Counted from the first letter of the stretch, positions 44,913 to 53,269 are shown. The stretch is 64,000 nt of DNA from Scytonema sp. UIC 10036 (GCF_009725235.1 NZ_WJFC01000057.1:1-64000), one strand, 5' to 3'. Made by a program: numbers and translations. The notes: generated by a model not told the origin, from the sequence alone.

Positions 44913-46169
44913 ATGTATTCAGCAGCCATAACTAACGGAATACTTTCCGAAGAAAAAGTTTCTCAGTTGGTTCATGAAGCTTTGGCAGACCCCAAGTTAG
45001 ATGGACAGCGCATCCTAGTGTTAATTCCCGATGGAACTCGCTCTGCTCCCATTCCTCAAATGTTTCGATTGCTACACAAAGAATTGAGTGAGAGGGCTGT
45101 ATCTCTGGATTTTTTGATTGCTTTGGGTACACATAATCCCATGAGTGAAGAACAAATCAATCGCTTGGTGGGAGTAACCCCCGAAGAGAGAGAAACAACT
45201 TTTAAAAAAGTTCGCATCTTTAACCATCTTTGGAATGAACCGGATACCTTTATTTCTTGTGGAGTTATTTCAGCTTCGGAAATAGGAGAAATCAGCAATG
45301 GAATGCTGTATCAGCCAGTAGAAGTGAGGATTAACAAACTTGTAACAGAATACGATTTAATTGTTGTTTGCAGTCCAGTCTTTCCTCACGAAGTTGTTGG
45401 TTTTTCCGGTGGAAATAAATATTTTTTTCCTGGTATTAGTGGTCTGGAAGTCATCAATTTATCACACTGGCTGGGGGCATTAATTACCTGTTATGAAATC
45501 ATTGGTACACCAGGAATAACACCCGTTCGGCGATTGATTAACCGAGCCGCCAGCCTAATTCCTACTCCAAAGCTTTGTTTGGCAATGGTAGTCGCACCAA
45601 AAACGAATCAATTAGCTGGGCTTTACATCGAGAAACCAGAGGAAGCGTGGGAAGCGGCTTCACAATTATCAGCCAAACTGCATATCAAATACGTAGACAA
45701 GCCGTTTAAACAAGTGCTTTCTGTCATGCCCAAAATGTATGATGACATTTGGACAGCAGCTAAAGGAATGTACAAGCTAGAGCCTGTAGTGGCTGATGGA
45801 GGTGAATTAATTATATATGCACCTCACATTAGTGAGTTTAGCTATACACACGGTAAAATCTTGGCTGAAGTTGGCTACCACGTGCGAGATTACTTCCTCA
45901 AACAGTGGGATAAATTCCAAGGTTATCCCGGTGGAGTACTAGCCCACAGTACTCACTTGAAAGGTATGGGTACTTTCGATCCTAAAAAAGGCGAACAAGC
46001 ACGGATTCGTGTCACCCTAGCGACTGGTATTTCCCCCGAACGCTGTGCTGCTCATAACTTAAACTATTGCGATCCGGCTACCATTCGACCTACAGAATGG
46101 GCTAATCGGGAGAATGAAGGTATTTTGCTTGTGCCGAAAGCTGGCGAAATACTGTATCGTCTTAAGTAG
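44913..46169 (+). CDS. LarA-type nickel-pincer hydroxyacid racemase/epimerase
   Basis: This 418-residue member of the lactate racemase (LarA, DUF2088) superfamily belongs to a group that inverts the alpha-hydroxyl carbon using a nickel pincer nucleotide. Recognised sites are DGTR (Asp40, Arg43), GTHNPMSEE (His74), FPHEVVGFSGGNK (His159, Lys169, the pincer-anchoring lysine) and His185 in NLSHWLG. The spacings of 10 and 16 residues equal those of Lactobacillus LarA His174/Lys184/His200. In the later motif the lysine is kept (Lys284), but the LarA glutamine position appears to be Thr281. It is coupled to the mannonate-forming reductase, and mannonate and gluconate are C2 epimers, so mannonate 2-epimerase is the favoured role. 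The cofactor genes larB/C/E are not in the window. Confidence 0.85.
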   Translation: MYSAAITNGILSEEKVSQLVHEALADPKLDGQRILVLIPDGTRSAPIPQMFRLLHKELSERAVSLDFLIALGTHNPMSEEQINRLVGVTPEERETTFKKVRIFNHLWNEPDTFISCGVISASEIGEISNGMLYQPVEVRINKLVTEYDLIVVCSPVFPHEVVGFSGGNKYFFPGISGLEVINLSHWLGALITCYEIIGTPGITPVRRLINRAASLIPTPKLCLAMVVAPKTNQLAGLYIEKPEEAWEAASQLSAKLHIKYVDKPFKQVLSVMPKMYDDIWTAAKGMYKLEPVVADGGELIIYAPHISEFSYTHGKILAEVGYHVRDYFLKQWDKFQGYPGGVLAHSTHLKGMGTFDPKKGEQARIRVTLATGISPERCAAHNLNYCDPATIRPTEWANRENEGILLVPKAGEILYRLK

Positions 46170-46235
46170 TTCCTGCTACCAATAACACTTTACGAGCGCT
46201 TCCAACTAGTACTGAGCCAATATATTGATTAATTC

Positions 46236-46466
46236 ATGAATTATAACAACATTATCACGAGCGAGCCTGGAAAACGTAATGGAAAACCCTGTATTAGGGG
46301 AATGCGAATTACCGTGTACGATATCTTAGAATACCTTGCAGGCGGTATGACAGAAGAAAAAATCTTGGAAGATTTTTCTGAACTAACTTCGGAAGACATA
46401 AAAGCTTGTCTTGCTTTTGCAGCCGAGCGCGAGAAGAAGTTATTTCTGCACCACAAGAAATTGTAG
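46236..46466 (+). CDS. DUF433 family antitoxin-like protein
   Basis: This 76-residue DUF433 protein resembles the VapB45 class of antitoxins. It shows the family pattern: IITSEPGKRNGKPCIRGMRITV, then YDILEYLAGGMTEEKILEDF and LTSEDIKACLAFAAEREKK. It contains a small winged or helix-turn-helix-like fold. The usual partner, a DUF5615 PIN-like toxin starting just after or overlapping the stop, is missing; downstream is only spacer repeat. It may therefore be a solitary remnant. The family is clear and the activity uncertain. Confidence 0.85.
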   Translation: MNYNNIITSEPGKRNGKPCIRGMRITVYDILEYLAGGMTEEKILEDFSELTSEDIKACLAFAAEREKKLFLHHKKL

Positions 46467-46762
46467 GCTATTTTTAGCATTGCTGATTGATAGTATGAAA
46501 ATCGCACGCACTCGTCACAGAAAAACCTTAGCGTCTTTGCGTCTTTGCGTGAGGCTAAAAAATAATTCATATTTTAATTCAGCAACGCCATATTTTTTAT
46601 TTGGAAGTCCGTAACGTCGCACAACTAGCTCCTGTAAAAAAAATTATATCTTTGTAGGGAATTTAAGTAGAATTTAGTCCCGTAGAATGATATTATGAGA
46701 AAAATTTTCAAAGCAAAGTGTGTTTCTGCATCCAAATTAAATAGGATGTTATGTGAGGAGTC

Positions 46763-47671
46763 ATGGTGCAACAATTGCCCGTGTTAACAAGCTGTTATAT
46801 CGTAGGAGCGATCGCCCTCCTATCCGCTCAGCCTGTATGGGCTGAAATGAACCAAGTCACTGATGTTACCGTCAATCCTGCTAAAGAAGGAATTGAGGTT
46901 ATCTTGCAGACAACAAGCCCCAAGTTGTCAAAAGTTGTTAGCTCTACCTATGAAAAGACTTATATCGCTGAACTGACAAATACCCAACTGCGTTTGGAGT
47001 CAGGAAAACCTTTTAATGTCAGCAATCCTGCTAATGGTATCACTAGTGTTACCGTCACTTCCTTCAATACCAGTAGTGTACGTACTGTAGTGACTGGTAT
47101 TGATAGTCCACCTGCCGTTAAGATAGAACAAAGTGATGGTAACTTGGTGCTGACAGTAGCTGCACCAGCACAGACATCTGCAAGCGCTGAACCACAAGAA
47201 CTCACCGCAAAACAAGAACAAGAGTCAGATATTGAACTGAGTGTTACCGCCAATCGCCCCACGACTCTTCTACGGGAAATACTAGCGACGGTAGACATCA
47301 AAACAGAAGAGGAACTGGAGAGGGAAGAAGCCCTTCCTCGGACTGTTGGCGAACAACTGCAAGCTTTTCCAGGAATTGTTATTAACCGTTTGGGTGTGTT
47401 GAGTGGTTCTGCTAACGTTCGCGGATTGACAGGAGAACGGATTGGCGTACTGGTGGATGGGGAAAGCTTACCGAATTTAGAATTTGGTCTGGATTTGGGA
47501 AGCGATCCCTTTCGAGTCGAACGATTAGAAGTTCTTAAAGGTTCGGCGTCATCTATTTACGGTGCTGATGCTTTTGGAGGTGTGATTAGTATTATTACTA
47601 CGACTCCCAAACCGGATGCACCTTTTGGCGTCCGTGCTTTTGCATTTGGCGGTGGATTTGTACGTATATAG
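46763..47671 (+). pseudogene. AMIN/TonB-dependent receptor, N-terminal part only
   Basis: This 302-residue frame has a signal peptide (YIVGAIALLSAQPVWA), an AMIN domain (about 28-130; VTDVTVNPAKEGIEVIL, then SVTVTSFNTSSVR) and a TonB-receptor plug (about 175-290; LPRTVGEQLQAFPGIVI, GLTGERIGVLVDGESL, VERLEVLKGSASSIYGADAFGG). AMIN plus plug is the usual start of cyanobacterial siderophore receptors, which run to 800 or more residues. Here the coding stops at the first barrel strands (AFAFGGGFVRI), and the next bases are spacer repeat (GAACCGCAGATGAACGCAG). The barrel is not found downstream. Without it the protein cannot transport. Confidence 0.82.
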
Positions 47672-47843
47672 GGCTTTTCAATTGGGTGCAATACATAAAA
47701 AAAAGTTATGGAACCGCAGATGAACGCAGCCCGTAGCAGATAAATCTTATCCTCATCTTCAGTAAAAAGAGATAGGTAACCCTTTTAGTACATGGATACT
47801 ATAAATTGAGGACAACGAAATGTATGATACATATCTATTAGTC

Positions 47844-47872
47844 GTAGGGGCGCGGCGGCCTTGCGTCCCTAC
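47844..47872. repeat. GTAGGGGCGC palindrome
   Basis: GTAGGGGCGCGGCGGCCTTG closing with CGTCCCTAC. The same family is at 49988-50015 and 61824-61851, each about 28 bases long with GTAGGGGCGC/GCGCCCCTAC arms. Confidence 0.8.
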
Positions 47873-47904
47873 AGAGGTATTTGTATCAGCAAACGGTGAA
47901 AGGC

Positions 47905-48903
47905 TCAAGCCTCGTCATCAGCATCGCGATCTGTAAAGTTGAAACGTGTTAGTACTGGTAAGTGGTCGCTAATGGTATCAATCACCTTCTTACGAACTTC
48001 CCTTTCTGTTAATGCTAAAGGGCTATCGTCTAGAATTGTCCACTCTACCACATCTGCTTCTTTGACAACTGCCTTAGCTGCATCGATAGTGACAGCTACG
48101 ACATCGAGTTTTGACCGACGACCCCCTACACTTAGGTGACTGCCTTCCACTTGAGAATTAACAAAGTTAAAACCCTCAAACTTGAGCAAGCCTTGCTTTT
48201 CTAGATCTTGAATAGGTTCCCATTCAGGTCGATTCGGATCGGCATTCCAATCACCTGCAATAATAATATCTTCATCTGCTGCATCATTTTGAATGTATTC
48301 TGCAAGTCGTTGTGCTGCTGCTTTGCGTTGCTCAAAACCGCCACCACGTTGAGACTTAAGATGTACTCCTACTAAGTTAAAGTCGAAGGGATCGTCAGCC
48401 GTGCGAACCACAAAGTTGCTTGCTAATGGCAGACGTGGGAAAACTTGCTTTTTCAAATTTTCTACGTTGACAGTTAAATCCTCGTTACCAAATAGTTCTT
48501 TGATGTCTTCTGACGCTTTCACCCATTCCGTATCATACATAATAGCTACACGTTGGTCGCCACCTGTAGTTCCGTAAGCGACTTTATAAAGCCCAGCACT
48601 GGAATCGATGAGATTTTGCGCTACAACGTCAAGGGAATGCTCTTCAATCTCTTGGAATACGAAAATGTCAGCATTCAATTCATGTAAAATGTTTGTGATA
48701 ATAGCTACTCGCTTCGGGTCACGGTTGTTGAAGAATTTGATATTCCAAGTTATGAGATCGAAAAACTTATCGCTACCTTGACTTGGATCTGGCACTAAAT
48801 CTTCACTTTGTAGTAATTTAGAGATTCGGTCATTAGATGCTACTAAGGGCGGATTAGAATTAGGTTGTCTAGAGCGACGATTTTGCTTTTTTTTTGAGGA
48901 CAT
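47905..48903 (-). CDS. Endonuclease/exonuclease/phosphatase family protein
   Basis: This 332-residue member of the metal-dependent EEP superfamily (DNase I, exonuclease III, sphingomyelinases) shows every catalytic motif in order: LITWNIKFFN (Asn), IFVFQEIEEHS (metal-binding Glu), LVGVHLKSQRGGG (His), IIAGDWNADPNRPEW (Asp, Asn) and TISDHLPVLTRF (Asp-His). It has a basic, polar N-terminal tail (KKKQNRRSRQPN) and no signal peptide. The substrate could be DNA, a phosphoinositide or another phosphodiester, and the sequence does not decide. It is monocistronic and convergent with the truncated receptor. Confidence 0.88.
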   Translation of the reverse strand: MSSKKKQNRRSRQPNSNPPLVASNDRISKLLQSEDLVPDPSQGSDKFFDLITWNIKFFNNRDPKRVAIITNILHELNADIFVFQEIEEHSLDVVAQNLIDSSAGLYKVAYGTTGGDQRVAIMYDTEWVKASEDIKELFGNEDLTVNVENLKKQVFPRLPLASNFVVRTADDPFDFNLVGVHLKSQRGGGFEQRKAAAQRLAEYIQNDAADEDIIIAGDWNADPNRPEWEPIQDLEKQGLLKFEGFNFVNSQVEGSHLSVGGRRSKLDVVAVTIDAAKAVVKEADVVEWTILDDSPLALTEREVRKKVIDTISDHLPVLTRFNFTDRDADDEA

Positions 48904-49391
48904 AAGTTTTATGAAAGTTATAAATGGGATAATGTAACGCTCGAAGCAGGTAAATAAGTATGCACTTTTGTTGAAACCTAAAGTGATGTAGGTTCAGCTA
49001 TGTTGTTACTCACTCGATTGGAAAAACCAAGTTTACTAATAATTTATTGAGAAATAGTTAGACTGCTAAGAATCTGCAAGTATAGCTGAAGAAAATTCAG
49101 CACACCCTTAATGATAACGAATTGATTCTATCATGCTAGATGTGAATTGGTGACAACCCGATAGCAAAGCACCCTCCAGGGTACTATTGCAGTTTGATGA
49201 CATTACTTAGAGTGAAAATATAAACTTGACTAGCGCGGTTAAGACGCTATTTATCAAATGCAGATACATCGGTTGCTTTAAGCAACAATACTGGTGCGAG
49301 CGATCGAGCACACAAGCTGTACCCAGCTTATCGCCACTGTCTTTACTCTGCAAACAAGTTGAAATGTGAGTTGATTTACGGAGGGCGTGAC
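48904..49391. other. Spacer upstream of the retropepsin-like gene
   Basis: No gene, palindrome family or terminator was recognised on either strand. A TTGACTAGCGCGG (about 49227) could be a -35 element for the downstream gene, but no matching -10 is convincing. Confidence 0.35.
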
Positions 49392-49820
49392 ATGGAATTT
49401 GCCATAGTTATTCTTTTAGCAGCTTTAATTATTTATTATCCACGTAAGGACGGTCCAGCTCAAATTAAACGAAGAGATGCTGGTTGTCCAATTTTAGATG
49501 TGACTTTTAATGGCAACGAAGAAGAAGAAATGATGTTGGATACAGGAGCTAGTACAACAGTTATTAATAAGAAGACGGCAGATAATTTAAAGGTTAAGCC
49601 AGTGAGAGAAGAAAAATTTATTATGGCAAGTGGTAAAGTAGAAAAATTTCCCGTTGGTTATGTTAATTCAATAGAAGTTGGTGGTGTAAAGGTTGATAAT
49701 GTAGAAGTTGCTATTTTAAATTCTAACAAAGAAACTGGTCTTTTAGGACAAAACTTTTTTGGAAAGTATGACATCACAATTAAACGTGATGCAGTTGAGT
49801 TCAATAAACCATCAGAATAA
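49392..49820 (+). CDS. Retropepsin-like aspartic protease with an N-terminal anchor
   Basis: About 142 residues from the ATG at 49392, which follows a strong GGAGG ribosome site at 49380; the earlier in-frame start lacks one. The N-terminus is a single hydrophobic helix (FAIVILLAALIIYY), then an aspartyl-protease domain of the clan AA single-lobe type: MMLDTGASTTVINKK with catalytic Asp50, the flap-like ASGKVEKFPVGYV, and LLGQNFFGKYDI, the typical hydrophobic-Gly motif near the end. As in retropepsins, a dimer is needed to build the active site. It may act at a membrane face. No partner is evident. A GCGATCGC-containing hairpin follows. Confidence 0.85.
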   Translation: MEFAIVILLAALIIYYPRKDGPAQIKRRDAGCPILDVTFNGNEEEEMMLDTGASTTVINKKTADNLKVKPVREEKFIMASGKVEKFPVGYVNSIEVGGVKVDNVEVAILNSNKETGLLGQNFFGKYDITIKRDAVEFNKPSE

Positions 49821-49907
49821 AATGATGCAAAAAAACGTTGTCCTACGGCTTGTGCTTATCGTTGTTAGCGATAAGCTTCGCTTAATGGCTTAAGCCTTAT
49901 CGGTTGT

Positions 49908-49942
49908 GCGATCGCGCTTCACTGTTCGGTAAGCGCGATCGC
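49908..49942. repeat. 12-base perfect inverted repeat carrying two HIP1 octamers
   Basis: GCGATCGCGCTT and AAGCGCGATCGC flank an 11-base loop, so each arm carries one HIP1 copy. The extended GC-rich stem would be a strong hairpin, but no T-run follows. Confidence 0.75.
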
Positions 49943-49987
49943 TCGTCTATACTTCCCATGGGTATAGATTGCGCTTTTGAACCAAGT

Positions 49988-50015
49988 GTAGCGGCGTAAT
50001 GCCTTGCACCCCTAC
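49988..50015. repeat. GTAGGGGCGC-family palindrome, diverged
   Basis: GTAGCGGCGTAATGCCTTGC...CCCCTAC; a mutated copy of the family at 61824-61851. Confidence 0.7.
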
Positions 50016-50355
50016 AAAGGATGTTGTTCATTTGAATGCTCAGCTTATGACTGTGCAAAGTATAACTAGAAGAGTTTATTACAACCGAAAAGCCAACAAA
50101 ACCAATGTTTCGGGTATTGGGCATTAATAAAGTCTCTATTTTAAATTGATATCAAAACGTATTGTTTGCAATAGTATCAAGTCGTGTTTACCGAACTAAA
50201 ATGTTCGGTTAGAACTATTTAAAAGCTGTATTGTAACACCTACAGATTAACTTCTCTTATGGATGCTATTCATTTTTCTATGTCAAGCACTCTTGAAGTT
50301 TTGTAACAATATCGTTATCTTTATTTACATAAGATAACAAACAAGGAAACGAGCT

Positions 50356-50526
50356 ATGTATACCACTGTTAACGAAGATGGTGTTCTTAACAACTACCCA
50401 ACTGAGCCAAAAATGCACTTTGCTGAATACCCCGCTATTTGGGAGCAACGTCAATATGTGAGCCAAGGCGTGTTTGCTACGTTACTTGTCACTACTTTAG
50501 TTTTGGTTGCTTTTGCAGTTGGTTAA
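50356..50526 (+). CDS. Small single-helix thylakoid protein, Psb34-like
   Basis: This 56-residue protein begins MYTTVNEDGVLNNYPTEP, continues with FAEYPAIWEQRQYVSQG, and ends in one membrane helix (ATLLVTTLVLVAFAVG). The N-terminus resembles high-light-inducible proteins, but the helix lacks the chlorophyll-binding ExNxRxAM motif. That combination and the length match Psb34 (Ssl1498 type), a photosystem II assembly subunit that binds CP47 intermediates. The match is from memory of the family and not certain. An AAGGA ribosome site lies 9 bases upstream. A clear intrinsic terminator at 50583-50607 ends the transcript, indicating a monocistronic and probably well-expressed gene. Confidence 0.7.
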   Translation: MYTTVNEDGVLNNYPTEPKMHFAEYPAIWEQRQYVSQGVFATLLVTTLVLVAFAVG

Positions 50527-50582
50527 GTCTTTTGGATTTTGCTATTTGAAACTCTTATCGACATCTGGGCTTCCCATTCTCA

Positions 50583-50607
50583 CCCTAGCTTGATGGCTAG
50601 GGTTTTT
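50583..50607 (+). terminator. Intrinsic terminator of the Psb34-like gene
   Basis: CCCTAGC, a six-base loop TTGATG, GCTAGGG and TTTTT: a 7-bp perfect GC-containing stem followed by a T-run, 57 bases after the stop codon. Confidence 0.85.
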
Positions 50608-50977
50608 CCATTGGAAAGAATAAGACTGACATTGACATATTCGCTTCCATCAAAACATGACTGATTCCGAGTTCAACTGCAAGAACTTCGAGTTACCTTC
50701 GACTTATTACTGACTTTCTGACACTTGGAGAAAGTAAAATCAGCTTTAACTCAAATTACTCAAGGTTCAACTCCAATAGGCTAGTAGGGCTAGCAGTAAC
50801 TGTTCGCGCTGTTCTAGGCATACAATATCTTCTAATAGCTTTGGAGTGCGTTGGCGTACTTTTTCTAGATGACAGTGGTAATAGTTTTTATCAAATTTTA
50901 CTATTACGCAGTGTATGCGCTAAAGCGCAACTACGAACGGAACCTAAAAATTTGACGCTTTGTTATTGCTGACCTAT
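50608..50977. other. Spacer without recognised features
   Basis: No gene found. TATGCGCTAAAGCGCAACTACG (about 50913-50935) is a common cyanobacterial spacer repeat; a similar one occurs at 31020-31040. Confidence 0.4.
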
Positions 50978-51874
50978 TTAAAAGGTACCATTTTTTAGAA
51001 ATTCTAGAATACATTGGGCTATAATTTTTGGCTGTTCAATTTGGGGAGCGTGACCGCAATTCTTTACCTTTATCAATTGAGAATGCTTAATATCCTTATG
51101 AAAGTTTTCTGCGTCTTCTGGTGCTAGCATATCATCAGCTTCTCCCCATAAAATTAGCGTTTGTTTGTCAACTTGAGGAATTTTATCGGCTAAATCATCG
51201 TATCCACCAGTCTTGGCATAAGAAATCATAGCTTCATGCCACCCAGGCATTTCTTGATGTAGCATAGCACATTGAATATCTGCAAGCGTTTTCTTGTCTA
51301 AATTAGCAAAAGAACTACCTAAATTAAATACCATAAGTTTGCGTTGACGCAGATATTCTACAGCTAAAAAATCAAATGGTGGAAATAAGTATTTGCTAAA
51401 AGCTGGAGCGGAAGTATAACCTATGCTATTAATCAGGACTAGAGATTTCACAACTTGAGGATAAGTTAGGGTAAAGTCAATTGCAGTCGCTCCTCCCATT
51501 GATGTACCCACTAATATCACAGGTTTAGCGATCGCGGTTTCCCAAAAATGGTAAAGGTGAGTTTTGATGGTACTTGGGCTATAGTTTATTTCTTTTTGCT
51601 TTTGCGTAAAGCCAAAGCCTAACAAATCTACTGCCCATGTTTCATTGTAAGGTGCAAGTAACGGTAAAAGAAGACGAAACTCTAAAATGGAACTGTCAAA
51701 ACCATGCAATAGTAAAATTGGTATTCCCTGACTCCCTTGATGGATATATGTTGTAAGAATTGGTTGGCGGCTTAAGGAACTCGTAATGGCAATTCGTTCA
51801 ATATTTTGAAGCAGAGCGATCGCATCTGCATCTTGTATTTGCTCAACTTGAGATGGCAAAAAAGTGGGAAACAT
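50978..51874 (-). CDS. Alpha/beta hydrolase
   Basis: This 298-residue alpha/beta-hydrolase-fold protein has the oxyanion-hole motif LLLHGFDSS (about 55-62), the nucleophile elbow VGTSMGGA with Ser125, the acid in LILWGEADDMLAPED and the catalytic histidine in VKNCGHAPQIEQP near the C-terminus. All three triad positions are present. It resembles esterase/haloperoxidase-type cyanobacterial enzymes. It has no signal peptide. The substrate is not identifiable; small-ester hydrolysis is the default expectation. It is monocistronic. Confidence 0.88.
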   Translation of the reverse strand: MFPTFLPSQVEQIQDADAIALLQNIERIAITSSLSRQPILTTYIHQGSQGIPILLLHGFDSSILEFRLLLPLLAPYNETWAVDLLGFGFTQKQKEINYSPSTIKTHLYHFWETAIAKPVILVGTSMGGATAIDFTLTYPQVVKSLVLINSIGYTSAPAFSKYLFPPFDFLAVEYLRQRKLMVFNLGSSFANLDKKTLADIQCAMLHQEMPGWHEAMISYAKTGGYDDLADKIPQVDKQTLILWGEADDMLAPEDAENFHKDIKHSQLIKVKNCGHAPQIEQPKIIAQCILEFLKNGTF

Positions 51875-52031
51875 TTGAAGAAGGATAAAGTATAAAGTAT
51901 GAAAAAATCATACTTTATCCTCGTTCGCTCAAAAAATCCTGCTCTTTATAGAGCGATGATGAATAAGTTAAAATAGTTATGACAGTAGGGTAAGTGGTGA
52001 AGCAGATACAATAAGTAAGGATTGGCACTAT

Positions 52032-52256
52032 TTAATACACTTCATCGTGATTACCAATATCAACAAACACAGCTTTACCATCCTCTATGAAGTAGAACAA
52101 TACTCTTTCATCATATTCTCAGCTAAAACTCCATAAGTCTTTAAGCTTGCCTGACAATTTATGAGTTTTCAAGCTTGGCTCGAAAGGGTCAATAGTAAAC
52201 TGCTCTACTTTTTGCCAAAACCTTGCTTCTAAGTCTACATTCGAATCATCCCACAA
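52032..52256 (-). pseudogene. RelE/YoeB-type toxin with a premature stop
   Basis: Translating from a TTG at 52256 gives LWDDSNVDLEARFWQKVEQF, then THKLSGKLKDLWSFS, a TGA stop (codon 46), and EYDERVLFYFIEDGKAVF...DIGNHDEVY. The last motif (DIGxHDxVY) is the standard end of RelE/YafQ/YoeB-type ribosome-dependent nucleases, so the frame is a real toxin gene. A single nonsense change, probably from a valine or leucine codon, removes the C-terminal half including catalytic residues. It starts within a few bases of the end of the upstream small frame, as in a toxin-antitoxin pair. Confidence 0.7.
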
Positions 52257-52262
52257 CCGTTA

Positions 52263-52454
52263 CTAGCCCTCACCATACAAATCCTCCCAACGGGGATCGG
52301 CTTCATCCAGCAAGCAGTCATAATCCAGCCCGTATTTCTCCGCCAGCAGCCTCAACAAAGCAGGCGATTCACTGCGATCGTCACGCCCAACCAACGCCAA
52401 ATAATCAACCAAACCCTCACCCTGCAATCGTTGTCCAAAGGTATGCAACCCCAT
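52263..52454 (-). CDS. Small protein, possible antitoxin of the broken RelE-type toxin
   Basis: This 63-residue frame (MGLHTFGQRLQGEGLVDYL..., then SPALLRLLAEKYGLDYDCLLDEADPRWEDLYGEG) ends 6 bases before the probable TTG start of the toxin remnant on the same strand. The helix-rich middle and acidic tail are compatible with an antitoxin. I do not recognise the family, and the N-terminus may be truncated. The position is the main argument. Confidence 0.4.
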   Translation of the reverse strand: MGLHTFGQRLQGEGLVDYLALVGRDDRSESPALLRLLAEKYGLDYDCLLDEADPRWEDLYGEG

Positions 52455-52663
52455 TGGAATCGCCGCTCGCTGCAGTTCAAACAGATCGAAGTCTCAATCC
52501 TACTGAAGAATGGGTCATTCAAGTGAGATTTTTAGGTAAAATCGAACTGTTAAGTTTGGTATCGTAGTTTTAAGCTCCTGAAACTGCTTAACACAAACCT
52601 GTCATTTCCATAGCTACCCCGGTGGCTTTAAACTGAAATACGGTAAAGAGAGGATTAGACACA

Positions 52664-53269
52664 ATGGCATTCGTACAGGAACCACTACCATACGACTTTA
52701 ATGCTTTAGAGCCATACGGCATGAAAGGTGAGACCTTCGAGTATCACTATGGTAAGCACCACAAAGCGTATGTAGACAACTTGAACAAGCTGACTGACGG
52801 TACAGAACTTGCCGACAAATCCTTAGAAGAGGTCATTAAAATCTCCTTCAAAGATTCCTCCAAAGCAGGGATTTTCAACAACGCCGCCCAAGTGTGGAAC
52901 CACACTTTCTTTTGGAACTCCCTAAAACCCGGTGCTGGTAGTCAGCCAAAAGGTGAACTAGCTTCTAAGATTGAGAAAGATTTTGGTAGCTTTGACAAAT
53001 TCAAAGAAGAGTTTTCTAACGCTGCTGCAACTCAGTTTGGTAGCGGTTGGGCTTGGCTAATTGATGATGGTGGTACTTTAAAAGTCACTAAAACACCAAA
53101 TGCAGAAAATCCCCTAGCTCACGGACAGAAGGCGCTTCTGACCCTAGACGTTTGGGAACATGCCTACTACATTGATTTTAGAAATGCTCGCCCTGCATAT
53201 ATCAAGAACTTCCTAGAGCAGTTAGTAAACTGGGATTTTGCGGCTGAAAATTATGCCAAAGCCTACTAA
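52664..53269 (+). CDS. sodB: Iron superoxide dismutase
   Basis: This 201-residue cytoplasmic enzyme converts superoxide to O2 and H2O2. It has the full Fe/Mn-SOD fold with metal ligands His28 (HYGKHHKAYV), His80 (VWNHTFFW), Asp162 and His166 (DVWEHAYY). Gln76 in NNAAQVWNH and the FGSGWAWL stretch indicate the iron-dependent subtype. There is no export signal, in contrast to cyanobacterial membrane MnSODs. It is monocistronic and ends at a good terminator (53354-53382). The length is normal for SodB. Confidence 0.96.
   Translation: MAFVQEPLPYDFNALEPYGMKGETFEYHYGKHHKAYVDNLNKLTDGTELADKSLEEVIKISFKDSSKAGIFNNAAQVWNHTFFWNSLKPGAGSQPKGELASKIEKDFGSFDKFKEEFSNAAATQFGSGWAWLIDDGGTLKVTKTPNAENPLAHGQKALLTLDVWEHAYYIDFRNARPAYIKNFLEQLVNWDFAAENYAKAY

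Larger units (their letters stand above)
49821..50355. other. Spacer with hairpins
   Basis: It contains CTTATCG...CGATAAG (49855-49875), a HIP1-bearing inverted repeat (49908-49942) and a GTAGGGGCGC-family palindrome (49988-50015). The right part is AT-rich and should hold the promoter of the Psb34-like gene. No other gene is seen. Confidence 0.55.

Noticed and set aside
52223..52567. 114-residue plus-strand frame rich in proline and histidine
   Set aside because: It is antisense to the broken toxin and its upstream partner and shows low-complexity composition; not family-like.
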